From NCBI RefSeq assembly GCF_002741055.1, contig NZ_CP016809.1, positions 5,620,501-5,684,500 on the forward strand: a stretch of DNA of 64,000 bases, read 5' to 3'. Below, piece by piece: positions 1 through 7,825 of the stretch (position 1 is its first letter; every line of letters begins with the position of its first letter). The notes under the pieces were generated by a model that worked only from the letters and a program-made list of their open reading frames with translations, was not told the origin of the DNA and did no database searches. Both the position numbers and the translations under genes were made by a program. The DNA is from Paenibacillus ihbetae. GTDB taxonomy: Bacteria > Bacillota > Bacilli > Paenibacillales > Paenibacillaceae.

Positions 1-18
1 TACAAGGAGGATATATCC

Positions 19-357
19 ATGATCAATGAACTCAAATATAAAGAATGCATCGAAGCATGTCTCCAATGTATGAACGCTTGCAACGTATGTTATGTATCCT
101 GCCTGAAAGAATACGAGCTTGCGATGCTGCGGGATTGTATCGCGCTGGATCGCGAATGTGCCGATATTTGCGCCTTTGCCGCACAGGCAATGTCGCGCAA
201 CAGCCCCTTCGTTAAGGAAATATGCGAGCTGTGCATCCAAGCATGTGTGGCTTGCGCGGAAGAATGCGAGAAGCATGATCACGACCACTGCCGTCAATGT
301 GCCGAGGCATGCCGCCGCTGCGCGGACGTATGCCGCGAGATGGTCGGGCAGCTTTAA
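19..357 (+). CDS. yhjQ: Cys-rich four-helix-bundle copper-storage protein (Csp3/YhjQ-like)
   Basis: A 112-residue protein with 19 cysteines, mostly spaced as CxxxC or CxxC along amphipathic helices (for example ECIEACLQCMNAC near residue 10 and CRQCAEACRRC near residue 91). This is the pattern of the cytosolic Csp3 copper-storage family, whose B. subtilis member YhjQ is of similar size and cysteine number and holds many Cu(I) ions inside a four-helix bundle. No signal peptide is visible, which fits a cytosolic Csp3 rather than an exported Csp1. The start is set by AAGGAGG at 4-10. A His/Asp stretch (HDHDH) near residue 86 may help metal entry. It stands alone, closed by a terminator at 390. 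The copper role is inferred from the family. Confidence 0.85.
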   Translation: MINELKYKECIEACLQCMNACNVCYVSCLKEYELAMLRDCIALDRECADICAFAAQAMSRNSPFVKEICELCIQACVACAEECEKHDHDHCRQCAEACRRCADVCREMVGQL

Positions 358-389
358 GCGAAAGTCCATAACCAAAGTGTTCCCGAAAG

Positions 390-420
390 CCCGATCTTCT
401 TGTAACGAAGATCGGGTTTT
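390..420 (+). terminator. Intrinsic terminator after the Csp3-like gene
   Basis: A perfect 10-bp stem (CCCGATCTTC at 390-399 with GAAGATCGGG at 407-416) and a 7-nt loop are followed by a T run. Confidence 0.85.
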
Positions 421-588
421 TCTGCGATCATGAGAAGGTTGGGCAGCCAAATTTCCTTTGCCCCTGATCTTTTTTGTTTCATCGGATCGAGTTTTGGTGT
501 ATAAATGTTATTGGTCTGCCTATTTTCAAATTTTTGGGGTGAAGAGGGAGACGTTTACATTTTAGGTCGAAGGGAAGATGTTAGAAAG

Positions 589-1701
589 ATGAATCGCAAG
601 GGATGGCAGGCTTTGCTGCTGTCTGTCCTGCTCGTGCTGGCAGGCTGCAGCGGAGGTGGCAAAACGCCGACAGGGGAGCAAACCGATGCTCCCAAGGAAG
701 AAGCCAAGCAGGAGAACCCGGTATCGCCTGGAACGGACGAACAGGCGGGGACGGCTTCCGGTGAAGATGATGAAGCGTCGGATGCCGCTGAAGCAGGCGG
801 TACGGAGACAGCGGATGCGGAGACGCTCGCGGACGCAGAAATTGTTGAGGGTGTAAGCGCAGATGGCGATGCTACGCTGGATCCGAACATATGGATCAAA
901 GGGGACATTCAGGTAGAAGACAATCAGGTGATTGTCGAAGGAACCAGCAATCTGCCGGCCGGCATTGAAGTGAACGGGGAAATTACGGCCAGAGGGTATA
1001 CGATGTTCGGTTATAACGATGATGCCCTTACCGAGAATGACGGCAGTTATCGGCTTGAAATCAAGCGGCCGGATATTACGAAGGACCCGTTGGATCTCAC
1101 GGTGAATATACAGCCGGAGGATCTGTCGGAGCCGATACAGAAGGTTCTTGGCGCAAAGGGCGAGCTTCTGACCGGGCCTTATGTGCATCAATATTTGTCC
1201 GGCGATGATGAAATTCATTATGAAATCCGCGCAACCGCACGTATCAAGCCTGGGGCTGGTCAGGCACGGCTGGAGGAACCTGCAGGAGAGAAGCCGGACG
1301 ATCAAGGCAATCCCGAGGTATGGATTAAGCCTTTGATTACCCTGGATGACCGGAACTATTATGTCAGCGGCGAGAGCAATCTCCTGGAAGGCACGGAAGT
1401 ACAGCTCAATATCGATATTCCGGGAAAAATACATACCGGTTATTTCGATCGCAGCCAAGTCGGCCCCGACGGCCGTTTCTTGCTGCAGATCGCAAAGCCG
1501 AAAAATGTTGGCGAATTCTATATGATGATCCGAGTCAAGCCGGATGAGGATATGTGGCCGACGGTCAAAGAGGCTTACGGCGAGCATGGCGAGAAGTTGA
1601 AAGGCAAGCATGTAAAGACGGAGGTCGGCGACTCCGGCAATGTAAAGTATGTTGAAGTCAAAGTCAAGGTCAACGGAAAGCAAGACACTTCCGGGAAATA
1701 A
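589..1701 (+). CDS. Secreted lipoprotein with two copies of an unrecognised ~85-residue domain
   Basis: Starting at ATG 589 gives 370 residues with a lipoprotein signal peptide: MNRK, a hydrophobic stretch, then LAGC with the lipidated Cys at 20. A longer in-frame start at 505 would put about 28 residues before the signal and is disfavoured. A Glu/Asp/Ala/Thr-rich linker (about 22-95) leads to two related domains. The first begins PNIWIKGDI near residue 103 and the second PEVWIKPLI near residue 243. Both run through a WIK strand, a (E)GxSNL turn, an I..G/D..G strand and a (D)G.(F/Y)LL.I strand, so this is an internal duplication. I do not recognise the fold. It is probably an all-beta domain on the outer face of the membrane. 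Confidence 0.75.
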   Translation: MNRKGWQALLLSVLLVLAGCSGGGKTPTGEQTDAPKEEAKQENPVSPGTDEQAGTASGEDDEASDAAEAGGTETADAETLADAEIVEGVSADGDATLDPNIWIKGDIQVEDNQVIVEGTSNLPAGIEVNGEITARGYTMFGYNDDALTENDGSYRLEIKRPDITKDPLDLTVNIQPEDLSEPIQKVLGAKGELLTGPYVHQYLSGDDEIHYEIRATARIKPGAGQARLEEPAGEKPDDQGNPEVWIKPLITLDDRNYYVSGESNLLEGTEVQLNIDIPGKIHTGYFDRSQVGPDGRFLLQIAKPKNVGEFYMMIRVKPDEDMWPTVKEAYGEHGEKLKGKHVKTEVGDSGNVKYVEVKVKVNGKQDTSGK

Positions 1702-1731
1702 AGCAGAGGTTATCATATTGATCATACATGC

Positions 1732-1775
1732 AGCCCGGAGTATCAAACATGTTTTGATGCTCCGGGCTTTTTTGT
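1732..1775 (+). terminator. Intrinsic terminator after the lipoprotein gene
   Basis: A long hairpin pairs AGCCCGGAG at 1732-1740 with CTCCGGGCT ending at 1768, with ATCAAA/TTTGAT pairing inside. A run of seven Ts follows. Confidence 0.85.
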
Positions 1776-1887
1776 TCTTTCCGAAGAAACATGCCCGCAC
1801 GTTTAGGATTGGAAGAAGAGGGTAACATAAGGATGCTCTACGATTCGAGCCCATACCACATATACAGCTTAGAAAGGAGCCATGCGC

Positions 1888-3810
1888 ATGCAAGATGGAA
1901 AACAAGCGCAAGCGAGCAAGGGGACCGGATTCGTTCCTTACATACCCGCTTCCAGGTCGATGGCCGAGCTAACGGCATTTGCCATTATCCTGGGCATCGT
2001 GCTGGCCGTTGTATTTGCTGCCGCCAATGCCTATTTGGGGCTGAAAATCGGCTTGACGGTCAGCGCCTCCATCCCCGCAGCGGTGATCTCGTTAGGGGTA
2101 TTAAGAGGAATATTCCGAAGGCAGTCCATTCTGGAAAATAACATCGTGCAGACGATGACCACAGCCGGCGAAGCCGTTGCCGCTGGCACTATCTTTACGC
2201 TGCCTGCGCTGTATATGTGGAATCATATTCCTTCCATGGCGACCGTAAGCTTCATCGTGCTCGTCGGCGGCTTTCTTGGCGTGGCGATGATGGTGCCGCT
2301 GCGGCGGCTTCTGATCGTCAATGAACATGCTACGCTCCCTTATCCGGAGGGGATGGCTTGCGCGGAAGTGCTTAAATCAGGCGACCGCGGCGGACGCAGC
2401 GCCCTCTTTGTCGTGTACGGCTTTCTGATTGGGGGAGTCGTCAAGGCGATGGGAGACGGCTTTAAATGGTTCAGAACCGAGATTGAGACCTATATCTACC
2501 GGTTTAAAAATGCCCTGATCGGGATGGATATTTTTCCGGCCTTGCTCGGCGTCGGATACATTATCGGGCCGAGGATATCCGGACAGATGCTCGCCGGAGG
2601 GGCTCTCGCCTGGCTGGTCCTCATTCCGATCATCGGTTATATCGGCGCGGGTGGACAAAGCGTCATCGCCCCGTCCGCAGCTCCGATCGGGGAGCTGACG
2701 GCCTGGGGATTGTGGGAGGACTATATCCGCTACATCGGTGCGGGCGCTGTGGCGGCTGGCGGATTAATTACGTTGATTAAAACCTTGCCGATGCTGTTCG
2801 GCTCACTCTTTGCCACCCTTGGCGGCCTTCGGAACCGGGAACCCGAGAAGGCAACCCTGGATCGTACCAACAAGGACATTCCCGCCTTCTGGGTCGTCGT
2901 GATGATCGCTGTCTTGATCGTCATCATCGCATTTGCACCCCTTACCGATGTGGGCATCATCGGAGCGATTGCGATCGCCGTGTTCGGTTTCTTGTTCGTT
3001 ACCGTTGCTTCCCGAATCGTCGGGCTCGTCGGGAGCTCCTCCTCGCCGGTATCCGGCATGACCATTGCGACGTTATTGATCGTCACGTTTATTTTTAAAA
3101 TGACAGGCTTAACAGGCATGACCGGCATGATCGCCTCGCTGACCGTCGGGGCAATCGTATGCGTCGCGCTTGCCGTATCCGGCGATATTTCCCAGGATCT
3201 GAAAACCGGGTACCTGGTAGGGGGAACCCCTTGGAAGCAGCAGGTAGCGATGATGATCGGCGTCCTTGTTTCGGGACTTGTGATCGGATTCATTCTCTCC
3301 GTGTTGAATGAGAGCTACGGTCTTGGTTCCGAACAGCTTCCGGCCCCGAAGGCCGTTCTGATGCGGATCATCGTCGAGGGGATCATGGCCGGCAGCTTGC
3401 CGTGGGATCTCATCTTTATCGGCGTAGCCGCTGCTGTCGTTATCGAGCTGCTCGGCTTGAATTCGCTGACGGTGGCCGTCGGGCTTTATCTCCCCATTCA
3501 TGTGAGCGTGCCGATCATGATCGGAGGCGTGGTTCGCTGGATTATCGAGTTTGCTTCGCGCAAGAATGAGCAGTTAAAGGCAGCCAGAATCGAGAAGGGA
3601 ACGCTTCTTGCCTCCGGCTTGATCGCAGGCGAATCCCTAATCGGCGTCATTATCGCCGTATTGATCTGGATGAATGTCGACATGCCGGGCGATGTGCTGA
3701 TTGCGAATAATACGGTGCCGCTCCTTGTATTTTTAGCCGTAACCGTTATTTTGATATGGGGCTCGTTTCGCGGGAAACCGGAACCGATAACCGAGGAACA
3801 AAAGGGATGA
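1888..3810 (+). CDS. OPT-family oligopeptide/metal-chelate transporter
   Basis: A polytopic membrane protein of about 640 residues whose N-terminal part (SMAELTAFAIILGIVLAVVF, then AYLGLKIGLTVSASIPAA and EAVAAGTIFTLPALY) matches the bacterial OPT/YSL transporter family. These are proton-coupled importers of small peptides or metal chelates. About 14-16 hydrophobic segments are visible. GGAG at 1876-1879 lies only 2 nt before ATG 1882 but 8 nt before ATG 1888, so 1888 is preferred. The next gene, a PqqD-like protein, begins 7 nt after the stop and is almost certainly co-transcribed. The substrate cannot be read from the sequence. Confidence 0.85.
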   Translation: MQDGKQAQASKGTGFVPYIPASRSMAELTAFAIILGIVLAVVFAAANAYLGLKIGLTVSASIPAAVISLGVLRGIFRRQSILENNIVQTMTTAGEAVAAGTIFTLPALYMWNHIPSMATVSFIVLVGGFLGVAMMVPLRRLLIVNEHATLPYPEGMACAEVLKSGDRGGRSALFVVYGFLIGGVVKAMGDGFKWFRTEIETYIYRFKNALIGMDIFPALLGVGYIIGPRISGQMLAGGALAWLVLIPIIGYIGAGGQSVIAPSAAPIGELTAWGLWEDYIRYIGAGAVAAGGLITLIKTLPMLFGSLFATLGGLRNREPEKATLDRTNKDIPAFWVVVMIAVLIVIIAFAPLTDVGIIGAIAIAVFGFLFVTVASRIVGLVGSSSSPVSGMTIATLLIVTFIFKMTGLTGMTGMIASLTVGAIVCVALAVSGDISQDLKTGYLVGGTPWKQQVAMMIGVLVSGLVIGFILSVLNESYGLGSEQLPAPKAVLMRIIVEGIMAGSLPWDLIFIGVAAAVVIELLGLNSLTVAVGLYLPIHVSVPIMIGGVVRWIIEFASRKNEQLKAARIEKGTLLASGLIAGESLIGVIIAVLIWMNVDMPGDVLIANNTVPLLVFLAVTVILIWGSFRGKPEPITEEQKG

Positions 3811-3817
3811 TACTGGT

Positions 3818-4213
3818 ATGAAGCTTCGTCCTAAAAAGCGGCGTGCCAGATATATGCGGAATAACCGCCACACCCGGCTCAATCTGCTGGAGATGAAACC
3901 GCTGCTGAAGCCGGGAATCCGATTCGAGCCGGGAGACGAAGGGGCGCGGGTGCATGTGCCAAGGGCCTCCTGGCTGGAGCGGCAGGCTGTCCGTTTCCTG
4001 AACCAGCCCGAAGTCATCCGGGTCCGGCTGGATCGACTGGGCGCGGCAGTCATCCGAAGATGTGACGGCGAGCATACCCTATCCGATATCGCGCATTTGA
4101 TCCATGCCGAATTTGGGGAACAGGCCGAACCGCTGATCCCCCGTCTGGCAGCTTTCATTCAGGTGGTGGAGGCGAATGGCTGGCTGGATTGGGAGCTTGC
4201 CGCCGATGAATGA
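3818..4213 (+). CDS. PqqD-like small protein (RiPP-recognition-element fold)
   Basis: A 131-residue protein with a basic N-terminus (about 1-20) followed by a PqqD-like winged-helix domain: VIRRCDGEHTLSDIAHLIHAEFG near residues 75-97 and a C-terminal helix ending in the NGW(L) typical of the family. PqqD proteins bind precursor peptides and hand them to modifying enzymes. No radical-SAM enzyme or precursor gene is visible nearby, so here it may serve peptide handling linked to the OPT transporter. It lies 7 nt downstream of that gene. The fold call is fairly firm and the function is open. Confidence 0.65.
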   Translation: MKLRPKKRRARYMRNNRHTRLNLLEMKPLLKPGIRFEPGDEGARVHVPRASWLERQAVRFLNQPEVIRVRLDRLGAAVIRRCDGEHTLSDIAHLIHAEFGEQAEPLIPRLAAFIQVVEANGWLDWELAADE

Positions 4214-4361
4214 TTGCCTGGGCGCAGGGTAGTATGACGGTGAACCACGAGGCACTGCCCGGCGCTTGAACAAAAGATGCCGATCCCATGCTCCGCCTGT
4301 AAACATTACGGCCCCGCCTTTCATCATGAATGGCGTCAATAGGATACTGTGGTTCGAACTT

Positions 4362-4397
4362 AACCTCCGCCGGAACGAAATAGGCGGAGGTTGTTTT
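4362..4397 (+). terminator. Intrinsic terminator closing the OPT/pqqD-like operon
   Basis: A perfect 10-bp stem (AACCTCCGCC at 4362-4371 with GGCGGAGGTT at 4383-4392) is followed by GTTTTT. It rules out ABC-gene starts upstream of about 4400. Confidence 0.85.
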
Positions 4398-4420
4398 TGG
4401 AATGCAAAAGGGACTACAAT
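4391..4420 (+). promoter_or_regulatory. Possible SigA promoter of the ABC exporter pair
   Basis: TTGTTT at 4391-4396, an 18-nt spacer and TACAAT at 4415-4420. The -35 is weak and overlaps the preceding terminator tail. Confidence 0.35.
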
Positions 4421-4460
4421 ACATATTAAACGCCATTTAATGGAACGGGAGCTGAGAGAT

Positions 4461-5348
4461 TTGCAGAAGCTGCTGTCTTTACGGGAGGTCGGCAAACGTT
4501 ATGGAAAAACAAACGTGCTGTCCGATGTATCCTGGAGCATCGCACGCGGGGAATGCGTCGCGATCACGGGAGGGAATGGTGCCGGAAAGAGCACCTTGCT
4601 CTGTCTTGTCGCCGGATTGGCTAATCCCTCAAGCGGTACCCGAACGGAACATGTTAAACCGTTAATCATCGGTTACGTACCCGACCGCTTCCCTCCGCTG
4701 CGGTTCCGGCCTTCGGAATACTTGCGGTATATCGCTCGCATACAAGGAATAGACAAGGAGACGGCGGTCAGGCGGATTGATGCCATGATGAATATATTTC
4801 AGCTGCCGGATACCATGATGAACTTATGCTCCAAGGGAATGCTCCAGAAAGTGAATGTCATGCAGGCGCTGCTTCGGCAGCCTGATCTGCTCGTTCTGGA
4901 CGAGCCTCTCTCCGGACTGGATGAACCCTCGCAGCTGGAGATGATCGGTATGCTGAGCGAGATTAAGCGGCAGGGGACGTCGATTGCCATGTCGGTCCAT
5001 GAGCCGCTTTTGATCGCCTCGCTGGCTGATCGGGTGACGGCCGTTGAAGGTGGAGCCATTACGCAGGACGGCATCCTTGCTCAGCAGAAAGAGGCTGCGA
5101 GAATGCGGCTGGAGTTCTCCCGCCTGCGGCCGGACGTCATGCAGCAATTGGAGAGCAGACAGGGCTTTTTATATTGGATATCCAGAGGCAGTCCTGCTGT
5201 CATGGTCGCGGCCCAGCCGTTTACGGACGAGCTGCTGATCGAGATTCTGCGTTGCGGAGGGACGATCAGCAGATTGGAGCCCCTGCGGAAGAATCCATCC
5301 GTATCGGATGGACTGGGTTACGATGACGTTCCGGGGAGGGGGGCTTAA
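4461..5348 (+). CDS. ABC transporter ATP-binding protein
   Basis: From TTG 4461 (GGGAG at 4447-4451, 9-nt spacing) the protein is 295 residues. ATG 4440 is an alternative but has no ribosome site. It has Walker A (GGNGAGKST near residue 36), a degenerate signature loop (SKGMLQKV) and Walker B with the catalytic Glu (LLVLDEPLSGLD). About 90 residues beyond the nucleotide-binding domain form a C-terminal extension often seen in two-component ABC-2 exporters. The permease gene begins 3 nt after the stop. The substrate is unknown. Confidence 0.85.
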   Translation: MQKLLSLREVGKRYGKTNVLSDVSWSIARGECVAITGGNGAGKSTLLCLVAGLANPSSGTRTEHVKPLIIGYVPDRFPPLRFRPSEYLRYIARIQGIDKETAVRRIDAMMNIFQLPDTMMNLCSKGMLQKVNVMQALLRQPDLLVLDEPLSGLDEPSQLEMIGMLSEIKRQGTSIAMSVHEPLLIASLADRVTAVEGGAITQDGILAQQKEAARMRLEFSRLRPDVMQQLESRQGFLYWISRGSPAVMVAAQPFTDELLIEILRCGGTISRLEPLRKNPSVSDGLGYDDVPGRGA

Positions 5349-5351
5349 CCC

Positions 5352-6086
5352 ATGAGAACAATGGCTTTAATGAAATACATGCTGGCGAGCTATACGAGAT
5401 CCTACCGGTATTTTGCGCCGCTGGCTTTTACGATCATCTCGGTGCTGCTGATCTATTCCTATCGGCCGAATCCCGTTCTGGACAGCTATGCCGTGACGGC
5501 ATCGCTGCTCTTTATCGGCTCTGCCTGGCTCGGGATGAATTTTTTGAACCATGACCAGGGCCGCCAATCGATGCTGCTGATCATTCATGCCGGCAGCCCG
5601 AGGCGGTATTATGCGGCCCAATACGGAGCAGCCGCGATCATCGGATTCCTGATGTGCGTATTCGCCGTGGTCTATCCGGCTGCCTTCAGGATGTTCGGTG
5701 AACCGGTCTCAGCGCCTGTCCTCGCGCTCGCCCTGGCCGGACATTTCAGTTTGTCGCTGATTGGTATATCGCTGTCGTTGTTCTTTCAGCCTGGCTGGAT
5801 CGAGAACCAGGGGAGGGCTGCCGGCGGGTTGATCATTATGATCATCCTGTCCTTGGCGGGAAAGTCGCTCGTCGATTCGCTTCCTGCCTTTTACGGCTTC
5901 ATTCCCTATGTTCTGCCGCCGGTTTCCGTAATGATCGATGTGCTGATGAATGCCAGGGAGCTGACGACGCTGCGAATTGGCGGAACGGTGCTCTATTTGC
6001 TTGCATATCCTCTGGTCTCGTTTGCTATCTATCTGCGGATCGCTTGTAACAAGGATGCCGCAAGCTTGCTGCGAAAATCAGGTTGA
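5352..6086 (+). CDS. ABC transporter permease, ABC-2 like
   Basis: A 244-residue integral membrane protein with about six hydrophobic segments. GGGGAGGGGG at 5334-5343 is its ribosome site, inside the end of the ATPase gene, so the two are translationally coupled. It probably forms the membrane half of an exporter with the preceding ATPase. The family is recognised by topology and context rather than by a diagnostic motif. Confidence 0.75.
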   Translation: MRTMALMKYMLASYTRSYRYFAPLAFTIISVLLIYSYRPNPVLDSYAVTASLLFIGSAWLGMNFLNHDQGRQSMLLIIHAGSPRRYYAAQYGAAAIIGFLMCVFAVVYPAAFRMFGEPVSAPVLALALAGHFSLSLIGISLSLFFQPGWIENQGRAAGGLIIMIILSLAGKSLVDSLPAFYGFIPYVLPPVSVMIDVLMNARELTTLRIGGTVLYLLAYPLVSFAIYLRIACNKDAASLLRKSG

Positions 6087-6167
6087 AGTGGGAGAGGTCT
6101 TCCATTACCATAGGGATATGGTTTTTAAACGAAACGGTAAAGACAGCCTATACCAGAGGAGGTAACG

Positions 6168-6632
6168 ATGAAACAAACTCGACTGCTGGACAGTGACCAC
6201 TCCAAAGAGCTGTTTGCCTATTTCGGATTAGCGGTATATTATTCACAGGCGCTTGAGCAGCAGCTGGCGAATTTGTTGATGCTGATTAAGCTGTCCCAAG
6301 GTAATGTGCCGTCGGAGGAGGATTTTGCAGAGCTGTACCAACGAAAATTAAGCAGCTCGCTCGGTCAGCTGGTGCACGAAATCCAGCATTACTTTCCTTT
6401 CTCCGAAGAAGAGACGGTTCAATTGAAGAAAGTGTGGAAGCAGCGCAATTATATTGTTCATGACTATTTTAAAGAACGGATTCATGAAACCTTCAGCCCG
6501 GCCGGACGTTCCCGCATGATCCGGGAGCTGACCGCCTTCAAAGACCAGGCGCAGGCCCTTGAGCAGAAGCTGCAAGGCTACTCGAAGGAAATGTATGTGA
6601 AGCTCGGTTTGGACGGCGAAAAAAGCGTTTAG
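6168..6632 (+). CDS. HEPN-like small helical protein with an RX4HxY motif
   Basis: A 154-residue, all-helical, soluble protein not recognised by name. Near residues 103-111 it carries RNYIVHDYF, which matches the RX4HxY signature of HEPN ribonuclease toxins such as HepT. The motif sits in a late helix preceded by a helix rich in aromatic and charged residues. No MNT-type nucleotidyltransferase antitoxin gene is next to it; its neighbours are an ABC exporter and an SLH protein. GAGGAGG at about 6158-6164 gives a clear start. It could be a solitary HEPN RNase or a non-catalytic structural relative. Confidence 0.6.
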   Translation: MKQTRLLDSDHSKELFAYFGLAVYYSQALEQQLANLLMLIKLSQGNVPSEEDFAELYQRKLSSSLGQLVHEIQHYFPFSEEETVQLKKVWKQRNYIVHDYFKERIHETFSPAGRSRMIRELTAFKDQAQALEQKLQGYSKEMYVKLGLDGEKSV

Positions 6633-6696
6633 AAAAATACGCAGATATGAAACATATTCCAGCACCTCTGCGTCAGAAATGATAGGAGGTGTTATG

Positions 6697-7623
6697 ATGA
6701 AGAAAACAACGAAATGGTTATCCGCGATCCTGGTGGCATCCTCGCTTCTAGGCGCCGGAGCTGCATCGGCTTTTACCGATGTCCAGGGAGAGAAGCAGCT
6801 GCAAATGGTAAAGGACCTGCAAGCGAAAGGGGTTATCCAAGGCGTGAGTGCTGACCGGTTTGCTCCCGGCAAACCTCTAACGTATGCACAGGCCGTACAA
6901 TTGATCGTCAAAGCGGTCGATTTGAAGGTGATGCCGAACTTTACGGGCCGTTCCTTCGAGAGCGTTCCGAAGGATGCCTGGTTCACGGATGCGGTCAATA
7001 TCGCGGCCCAGAACGGACTGTCCGTAACGGCCGACATGGAGTGGAATAAGCCGATCACCCGCGAAGACTTTGCGAGACTGCTGGTGGAAGCGATCGGGAA
7101 AACCGGCGATTACCCAATCGTCATGATGTACGTCAATGTGGCAGATGAGGATCAAATCAAGCAGGAAAGCAAAAGCGCAGTTCAATTCCTGCTGCTGACC
7201 AAAATCGCGAAGCTGGATGCTAACGACAAATTCCATCCGGATCAACAGCTGAAACGCATGGAAGCGGCCGAGCTGGTCTATAACGCGATTCAATTTATTG
7301 AAGAGCATCAGAACAACACCCTTCCTGCTGAGCCCGGTGAATCCGACCCAACCGTAACGACCCGTATCGAAAAAGTGGACGAGAAGCAGAACAAAGTCAC
7401 GGTAACGAAGGATGACTTGCCGCATCCGGGATATTCCATCAAGATTACCTCGGTTGATTATACAAGCAGCACGGAAGCGGTAGTCTACTACCGAATCATT
7501 CAACCCGACCCGGACAAATTTTATCCGCAAGTGATTTCTTCAGCATCGGACGATGTGCTCATTCCGGCCAAGTATTCGAAAATTTCAGTCAAAATCGATG
7601 ATAAGCTTGAATTGTCGAAGTAA
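6697..7623 (+). CDS. Secreted SLH-domain protein with a C-terminal PrcB_C-like domain
   Basis: TAGGAGGT at 6683-6690 points to ATG 6697, giving 308 residues. A Sec signal peptide (MKKTTKW, hydrophobic core, ASA at 23-25) is followed by FTDV, the typical opening of an S-layer homology repeat. Three SLH-like repeats cover about 26-200 (GVIQGVSADRF, then ITREDFARLLVEA and KRMEAAELVYNAI). These normally anchor proteins to pyruvylated cell-wall polymer. The last ~85 residues (HPGYSIKITSVDYTSS, then YPQVISS) resemble the PrcB C-terminal domain. The anchoring role is firm and the C-terminal role is not. Confidence 0.75.
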   Translation: MKKTTKWLSAILVASSLLGAGAASAFTDVQGEKQLQMVKDLQAKGVIQGVSADRFAPGKPLTYAQAVQLIVKAVDLKVMPNFTGRSFESVPKDAWFTDAVNIAAQNGLSVTADMEWNKPITREDFARLLVEAIGKTGDYPIVMMYVNVADEDQIKQESKSAVQFLLLTKIAKLDANDKFHPDQQLKRMEAAELVYNAIQFIEEHQNNTLPAEPGESDPTVTTRIEKVDEKQNKVTVTKDDLPHPGYSIKITSVDYTSSTEAVVYYRIIQPDPDKFYPQVISSASDDVLIPAKYSKISVKIDDKLELSK

Positions 7624-7666
7624 TGCTTCGGCTGGGCCGGCTTATTCGGCCTTACAAACAAGTTTA

Positions 7667-7718
7667 TGCAAGAAGGCTGCCTCACGCGCTGAACACGCGA
7701 TAAGGCAGCCTTCTTGCA
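7667..7718. terminator. Bidirectional-type hairpin between convergent genes
   Basis: A perfect 16-bp inverted repeat (7667-7682 with 7703-7718) encloses a 20-nt loop that itself holds a CGCG/CGCG stem. No long T run flanks it. It sits between the plus-strand SLH gene and the minus-strand exporter operon. Confidence 0.65.
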
Positions 7719-7825
7719 TTGCTGTCTAAATTCATGTTTTTTAAAAGGGCGGCAAACCGAGTAACGCGAACTAGCGCAGCCACCCCCAGAAGGTAGCGAA
7801 TGCAAGGGACACAAGACTCTTGCGA

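Noticed and set aside
562..1911. 449-residue open frame on the minus strand
   Set aside because: It is opposite the lipoprotein gene, has no ribosome site or family features, crosses the lipoprotein terminator and arises from codon bias.
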